NCBI GenBank assembly: GCA_014898415.1
Contig: RCTD01000017.1
Coordinates: forward strand, 1,239,001-1,303,000
Direction: 5' to 3'
Length of the DNA: 64,000 bases
From: Stromatinia cepivora
Taxonomy: Eukaryota; Ascomycota; Leotiomycetes; Helotiales; Sclerotiniaceae
Below are positions 58,715 through 64,000 of this stretch, one piece after another. The stretch's first letter is position 1, and the number at the start of each line of letters is the position of its first letter. The position numbers were made by a program, and so were the translations under genes. The notes under the pieces are model-generated. The model ran no database searches. It was not told the origin of the DNA and saw only the letters and a list, made by a program, of their open reading frames with translations.

Positions 58715-60164
58715 TTAGATCTTCTTGAATAAACCACCTTCCACATATTTGATCACGAGAACGAAAATGCCACCAATCAAGACCATAACACCACTAAAGT
58801 CAGCAACCTGATTAAAAGAGTGATAATGGTCGACAAGTGCACCGTTGATAGGTGGACCGATCAATGCTGCAAATCCTGTGACGGCCATACCCATTCCCAT
58901 GTAGGTTCCTATGTTTTGTGGGTTCTTAGGAACAGTTGCAAAGCACACAGTTACGAGTGACACGATTGCACCCGAACAGAATCCATAGATAGCCGCAAAG
59001 ACGATGATACCAGCGTTTGATGTGATACTTTGCCAACAGAACACTAGTATTCCAGTAGAAATGCCGACAACACAGAACATATTGAGTCGACCAACCTTAT
59101 CTGCCAAAACCCCAGGAATAACCCGGCCAAAGAATGAAGCACCGTTCAATATCGCGACAAGGTATGAAGCCAATTCCGTGCTCATTCCATACTCAACAGC
59201 ATAGGTTGGGAGGTAAAATATAGGAATGAATACACCAAGAATCATCAGGAAAGCCGAAATGAGTAAAGTGACATAAGGAAGTTCTTTGAATGCTGATGGA
59301 AGGAAGAATGACTTCTTTCGGGGGGGTAGACGCGCTCGGATGGCCGTACAAGAGATTCCAAGAACGGCAAGCATAATAAATCCGATGATCCGAACAGTCC
59401 ATCCGAATCCCAATTTTGGATTGGCAAACATTTTTGCAAGGGCGATTGGGAATACCACTCCTCCGATTGATGATCCAGCGACTGTGATACCCATTGCTGC
59501 CCCCCTTTTTTTATTGAAGTATTGACCAACAGCTGTCATTCCAGGCGACATTGTCATACCAGTAGCTATTCCACCGAGAACTCCTTGCGCAAGTATGAAT
59601 TGATAGTATTCTTTGCAGAGGCTAGTCATCATGACGCTAAAGACGTATAGAAGTGCGGCAGGCCATATTGTTTTCCCTCCATACCGATCGAAGAGTGGGC
59701 CACCAACGGCACTTCCACTAAAGAGAAAGAACACCTGAAGAGATCCAATCCAGCTTATATCTGAAGGGGTTCGATGTGAGAGTTGATGGGTTTGGTAATA
59801 TTCTTGATATACACCTAATTAACGGTTAGTTATTGTAAAATAAAGTTATTTTAAGGGAGAGGCAACTGTTATACAAATTTAAATTAAGACATTGGGTGGG
59901 GATCCGGCACTTACCAAAAGCATTTATATATCCAAATGTACAAAACAAAACACCGGCAGCACCAGCTGCTACAGACCAAGCTCTTGCTCCACCGTCAGGG
60001 AAATCCATAACAAATGCATTTTCCTTTTCATTTTCGCTCTGAACTGCTGCCAGAATTTCGTTCTCGGTTTCTCCTGTCTCCACTGGTCTCTCGATATCGA
60101 TATCGGAATCTACTGGTGTGCCATTGTTTGTGAGGTCATCTTTGTGGGCTTTAGTGGATTCCAT
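58715..60164 (-). CDS. MFS monocarboxylate transporter-like (SLC16/MCT family), 449 aa
   Basis: Exons 60,164-59,915 and 59,814-58,715; 100-bp phase-1 intron with CTAAC and TTAG. A hydrophilic acidic N-terminus (about 55 aa) precedes FPDGGARAWSVAAGAAGVLF, the family's DGG.RAW motif before helix 1. FGVYQEYYQTHQLSHRTPSD and ISWIGSLQVFFLF follow across the splice junction. GPLFDRYGGKTIWPAA is the loop 2-3 motif, and GMTAVGQYFNKKRGAAMGIT is the helix 4-5 hallmark. The second half has GASFFGRVIPGVLADKVGRL. About 12 membrane helices; plasma membrane or organelle. Fungal members carry carboxylates, riboflavin or other small molecules; the substrate cannot be read from the sequence. Divergent from the Zn2Cys6 gene 1.65 kb away. 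Confidence 0.92.
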
Positions 60165-60560
60165 AGTGGAGAGAAAGACGGGGGAAGGGTAGTTAGTTCG
60201 TGAAGTTGTTGCTAATGGGGAACAGGGGTATCTTGGTATTGTATCAAATTTGATGTGAATTTTAATAAGTTGTTGATGTTGACGAGGAACGGGTTTTTCG
60301 TTTCGAGCATTTATCTTTTATTATTTATATTTATAGAATAAAATATAGCTAGGAAAGGGTAAGGATATCATCAACCCATCGTTGAAGATTCTTACGGCAA
60401 ATTGTTAAGTCCGAACAGAGTGAGTCGATATTTATCTACTCGTGCGGCCAGAAAGTGTGTTACACTCCACCTAAATATGGGCCACTATTCCCCTTGTAGT
60501 TTACCATTTTGTGGTATGTGCTTATATTACGGTATGATTCAAGAGAAATGTATCCAAAGC
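60165..60560. other. 5' flank of the MCT-like transporter
   Basis: Presumed promoter of the minus-strand transporter; an ATTTATATTTATAG stretch near 60,325 could act as a TATA region. No ORF of interest. Confidence 0.45.
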
Positions 60561-61458
60561 GAAAAGTGAAAGATGAAAATCTTTTCGAAGTCTCTTATTA
60601 TTTAATAATTCAAATAAAAAATATAAATTTTAAAAATATTTAATAATTAAATAATATTGATTAAAGACTTTTCAAATATATAATTTATATAGAGTTAGAT
60701 TTTATAATTATTATTTAATAATTAATTTAAAAAGATAATGATTATCAATAGAAATATATATAAGAGAGTAAAGCTTTAATAGAATGTATTATTAATATTC
60801 GTATTATTTTATTTAAAGAATTAGAATTATAAAATCATCGAATATATATAATAATTCAATTCCTCGATACCGAGATACTAGCGTCAGCGCTAGTGAAATA
60901 TCACGTGATTATTATCTCGATAGTAATAAAAAAATATAAAAAAATTCTAAATTATCAAATATAAATATTTTTAATTATTAATCTTATTTAAATTTTATTC
61001 TTTATAATTATTATTATTTTGATCAATTATTAAATAATAATTAAAAATTAATCAATTTTTAATCGAAGAAAGCGAATACCTTAGAAGAATAAAATATTCT
61101 ATTATTAATTTTAATATAAAATATATTAAAATTCAAACTTACTATTAAAAGAATCTTGTTTTTAATATATAATTATAAATTTTCAAATTAAAATAATAAA
61201 TTTTTTATTATTAAATATATATTATTAAACTGAATTTAATAATATAAAAATTATTATATCAATTCAAAAATTAATCAAATTATTTATATATTATATTAAT
61301 AAAATATTTTGTTTTTCTACTTCTTTTTAATTGATTAAATATTAATAAAATTTAATATAAATTAGATTATTAAAATTTTGAAAATTAAAACTTTAATTAA
61401 ACTTTAATTAAATTCTAAAGTGTTATTAAAAATTGGATATTCTCACTTTTCACTTTTC
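60561..61458. mobile_element. AT-rich island, possible RIP-mutated MITE with degenerate TIRs
   Basis: An abrupt AT-rich block flanked by inverted sequences: 60,561 starts GAAAAGTGAAAGATGAAAAT and the right end, reverse complemented from 61,458, reads GAAAAGTGAAAAGTGAGAAT (17 of 20 match). No clear target duplication was found. In the middle sits a non-degraded GC-bearing patch with two palindromes, CTAGCGTCAGCGCTAG (60,878-60,893) and ATCACGTGAT (60,900-60,909). No ORF. It lies in the shared upstream region of the MCT-like transporter and the Zn2Cys6 gene. Confidence 0.5.
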
Positions 61459-61812
61459 ATTTTTAAATCAACTGAGCTAGCTCTTCCAGTCAGATTCCAC
61501 TTTGGGATTAGCTCTTACTCTATTTCATTCGGTATTTTCGGATGAACATCTCCGAAAGATATTTGTAATCCGCTTATCTCCGTCAATTTTCTCTTTTCAT
61601 CCTCAAAATAATTGAAAATCCCGTTATAAGTCTGGACAACTTCAATCCTACCTACGATATTGGACTAGACTTGCATTGAGACGGTTTCAGTACTCACGTG
61701 TTAACGCGACAATTCTTTGGATAATTTAGCGGTTAATCTTCAAAAAAGCCGCTCAATACAACGTGGGGTTTAAGTCTACCTCAAGCAGTTCGATTCGTAG
61801 CTGTTCCTTATC

Positions 61813-64000
61813 ATGGATATCAATTCCATCGTCTTACAAAAGTCAAAAAATGAAGGAGATCCTCCTTCACCCCCTGCTCAACCTCGGAAACGTCGCAGGC
61901 CAGCCCTATCTTGTATACAATGTCGACGTCGAAAGATAAAATGCGATCGAAACATGCCATGTGGTCAATGTGTCTCATCTAAGGCACCAGCATGTCAATA
62001 TAGTTCGGATCCGGCCCCAGAGTCTAAAAGGCCCCGCGCTAATGGAAATGGTCAATACCATGTTACAACTTGTCCTGGAAGTACTACCAACGCATCATCC
62101 AACTTTAATGGTGTTACAGATAATGTAACTAATGGAATGCCATTAGTTTCTACAAACTTCTGGAACGAGAGGACACCTATTGTTGAGGGCCCACTGCCAG
62201 TTCGTGGACAAGTTGTACCACCTCAAAATCCTCCAGACCCCTCTGTACAAGCTCTTCTGGACAGAGTACATAAATTAGAACAGGTGATATCTGAAACCGA
62301 AGCTATCAATGATGGTCCAAATATCATCAGTTCTTCATACGTTAAAGGGCCTAGCTTAAGGGGTAGTCTTTCCAAGACAAGATTCTTTGGGCAGAGTCAT
62401 TGGATGAACTCATTTGAGCAAGTATGTTACCATATAATATCTTTTCCTAAACCGCATCATTTTGTTGCCCTAACTTTCCTCCTATCATCTTTCCTTATTC
62501 AACTTACTTTCAGTTGAAGTATATACTCTCGCTTAAGAATACCTTACACCACTACCGCTAATTATCCTAATAACTGCTAATGTGTTTCAAGTTCAAACAT
62601 ATGTCCAATTTCAAAGAGCTTGGGCCATTAAGTAAAGGCGGGGAAATTTTCGATCTCTTGAACAAATGCAAGGCATTGGGTAGAAAGGCAAAAGAGTGTC
62701 AAAGTGCCGAATCGTCAATACCTGGTGGATATCGCGATTTTGTCCCGGAGAAAGAGATATCTGACCGTCTTGTCAATGCATATTTTCGAACCTTTGAATC
62801 CGTCTATCGTATATTGCATATACCAACATTTGAAGAGGAATATGCATTATACTGGAAGGATCCTGCGGCAGCAAGTATGGCTTTTGTCATGAAATTACTC
62901 CTCGTGATGGCCATTGGTACATGCTTTTACGAAGATCCTATACTTTCCAGTTCTTTACATCCCAAAGCTCAACATTGGATTGCCGTGGCTCAAGCTTGGG
63001 TGTCAGCACCATCGGAAAAGCACCGTCTTAATATTGTCGGTCTACAAATTCATTGCCTACTTATCATAGCTCGTCAAGTGAACTCGGTTGGCGGCGATCT
63101 TACTTGGATTTCCGCTGGATCCGTCTATCATCTAGCCATGTGCTTAGGTCTTCATCGTGATCCGGCACACTTCCCCAAAATGGGACCATTCCATGCGGAG
63201 ATGCGACGGCGACTTTGGTCAACCGTTTTGGAACTTTCCCTACAGTCAAGCCAAGACCTTGGAATGTCGCCTTTGATCAACACACAAGATTATGACACCG
63301 AGCTACCAGCAAACATTGACGATTCAGAGATCAGTGAAACCACTACAAAAGCACCAGCGTCAAAGCCAGTAACAATATTCACTCAAACTTCAATTCAAAT
63401 ATCACTCATGCGGTCTTTCTGCACAAGGCTCGAGATAGCAAAGGCAGTCAACAGTTTTAGAAGCGAGACCTCATACGAAGAAACGCTACGCCTAGGATCT
63501 ACGTAAGTGTCCCTCTTAACATTGGCTGCACAAGCAATAGCTCCAAGTGTGTTCCTAATGATTGAACTCGCAGGCTCTCTTCAGTCAGTCGTTCTGGCTC
63601 GGCATTACTACAGTCTTTCTTCACATCCAATTCTGAGCAAAAACCCAACCCATTTCAAATTAAGATTCATGATTTTTTCACCATTCATTTCCTGTTAGCC
63701 TTACATAGGCCTTACGCGGTTAAAGCAAAAGTCAATCCAACCTATTACTTTTCTCGAAAGGTTTGCCTAGAGACCTCTTTATCTCTCCTTGCACCAGCCA
63801 TATCACTCCCAGAACGATTCAATTTATCTGAACCTGATGATTGGACCCTACTTACCTGGACCGCATCGGGCATCACCAAAGGGATCTATATACACGCATA
63901 CATAGGTCTTGGACTAGAGCTGAACCAACAACTTGAAGAGGATCCTCCACTGCCTTTATCAATCAGTGCGCCACCGCCTCAGCAGCTAGAAATTCTACGG
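61813..64000 (+). CDS. Zn2Cys6 transcription factor with fungal-specific TF domain (3' end beyond window)
   Basis: Exons 61,813-62,421, 62,592-63,502 and 63,574 to the window edge, still open. A basic stretch (PRKRRRPALS) precedes the binuclear zinc cluster CIQCRRRKIKCDRNMPCGQC, with cysteines at 34, 37, 44, 50, 53 and 61 (spacing 2-6-5-2-7). A coiled-coil-like LLDRVHKLEQVI (about residue 150) could mediate dimerisation. The Fungal_trans middle-homology region is in exon 2: YFRTFESVYRILHIPTFEEE, then DLTWISAGSVYHLAMCLGLH, then MRRRLWSTVLELSLQSSQDL. The first intron (170 bp) was taken as GTATGT...CAAG; the inner CAG at about 62,514 leads into stops. A nuclear regulator whose targets are unknown; the divergent MFS transporter is a candidate by position only. 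Confidence 0.93.

Overview
The window looks like nuclear DNA of a filamentous ascomycete (Pezizomycotina, most likely Leotiomycetes such as a Botrytis/Sclerotinia relative; the lineage is inferred). Genes carry short 49-100 bp introns with GTAAGT-type donors and CTAAC/CTAAT branch sites. The gene set is typical of these fungi: eisosome core protein, Zn2Cys6 regulator, FunK1 kinase, AA9 lytic polysaccharide monooxygenase (LPMO), hydrophobin-like secreted protein and MFS transporters. Retroelements are eroded to stop-riddled AT-rich DNA, as expected from repeat-induced point mutation (RIP).

Layout. 1-13.3 kb is an AT-rich transposon graveyard: a Ty3/gypsy pol remnant on + (RT, RNase H and integrase readable through the stops), a probable Ty1/copia remnant on - with an LTR-like end near 10.85 kb, and a 2,185-bp TA-flanked DNA element with 44-bp terminal inverted repeats (11,133-13,317). 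13.3-17.2 kb holds a broken BTB gene and a 676-bp Harbinger-type MITE with a TAA target duplication.

17.2-41.4 kb is dominated by a dispersed family of five intact BTB/POZ genes (17.2+, 19.3-, 34.1+, 38.7+, 40.1+) sharing one phase-1 intron position and a common C-terminal module. Between them lie a hydrophobin-like secreted protein (22.1 kb -), a large conserved ascomycete protein (25-28 kb -) and an anion:cation-symporter-family MFS transporter (31.4 kb +).

41.4-52.8 kb contains the eisosome BAR protein Pil1/PilA (-), whose start codon appears to be split by an intron, a small His-rich protein, a decayed short-chain dehydrogenase and an unidentified gene relic. 52.8-64 kb contains a complete FunK1 kinase (+), an AA9 LPMO with a 9-nt microexon (-), a monocarboxylate-type MFS transporter (-), an AT-rich island with internal palindromes, and a divergent Zn2Cys6 transcription factor running off the right edge. 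The transporter/regulator pair may be functionally linked, but only adjacency supports that. No tRNA, rRNA or CRISPR array was seen. All exon structures were built by eye from splice signals, frame and family resemblance.
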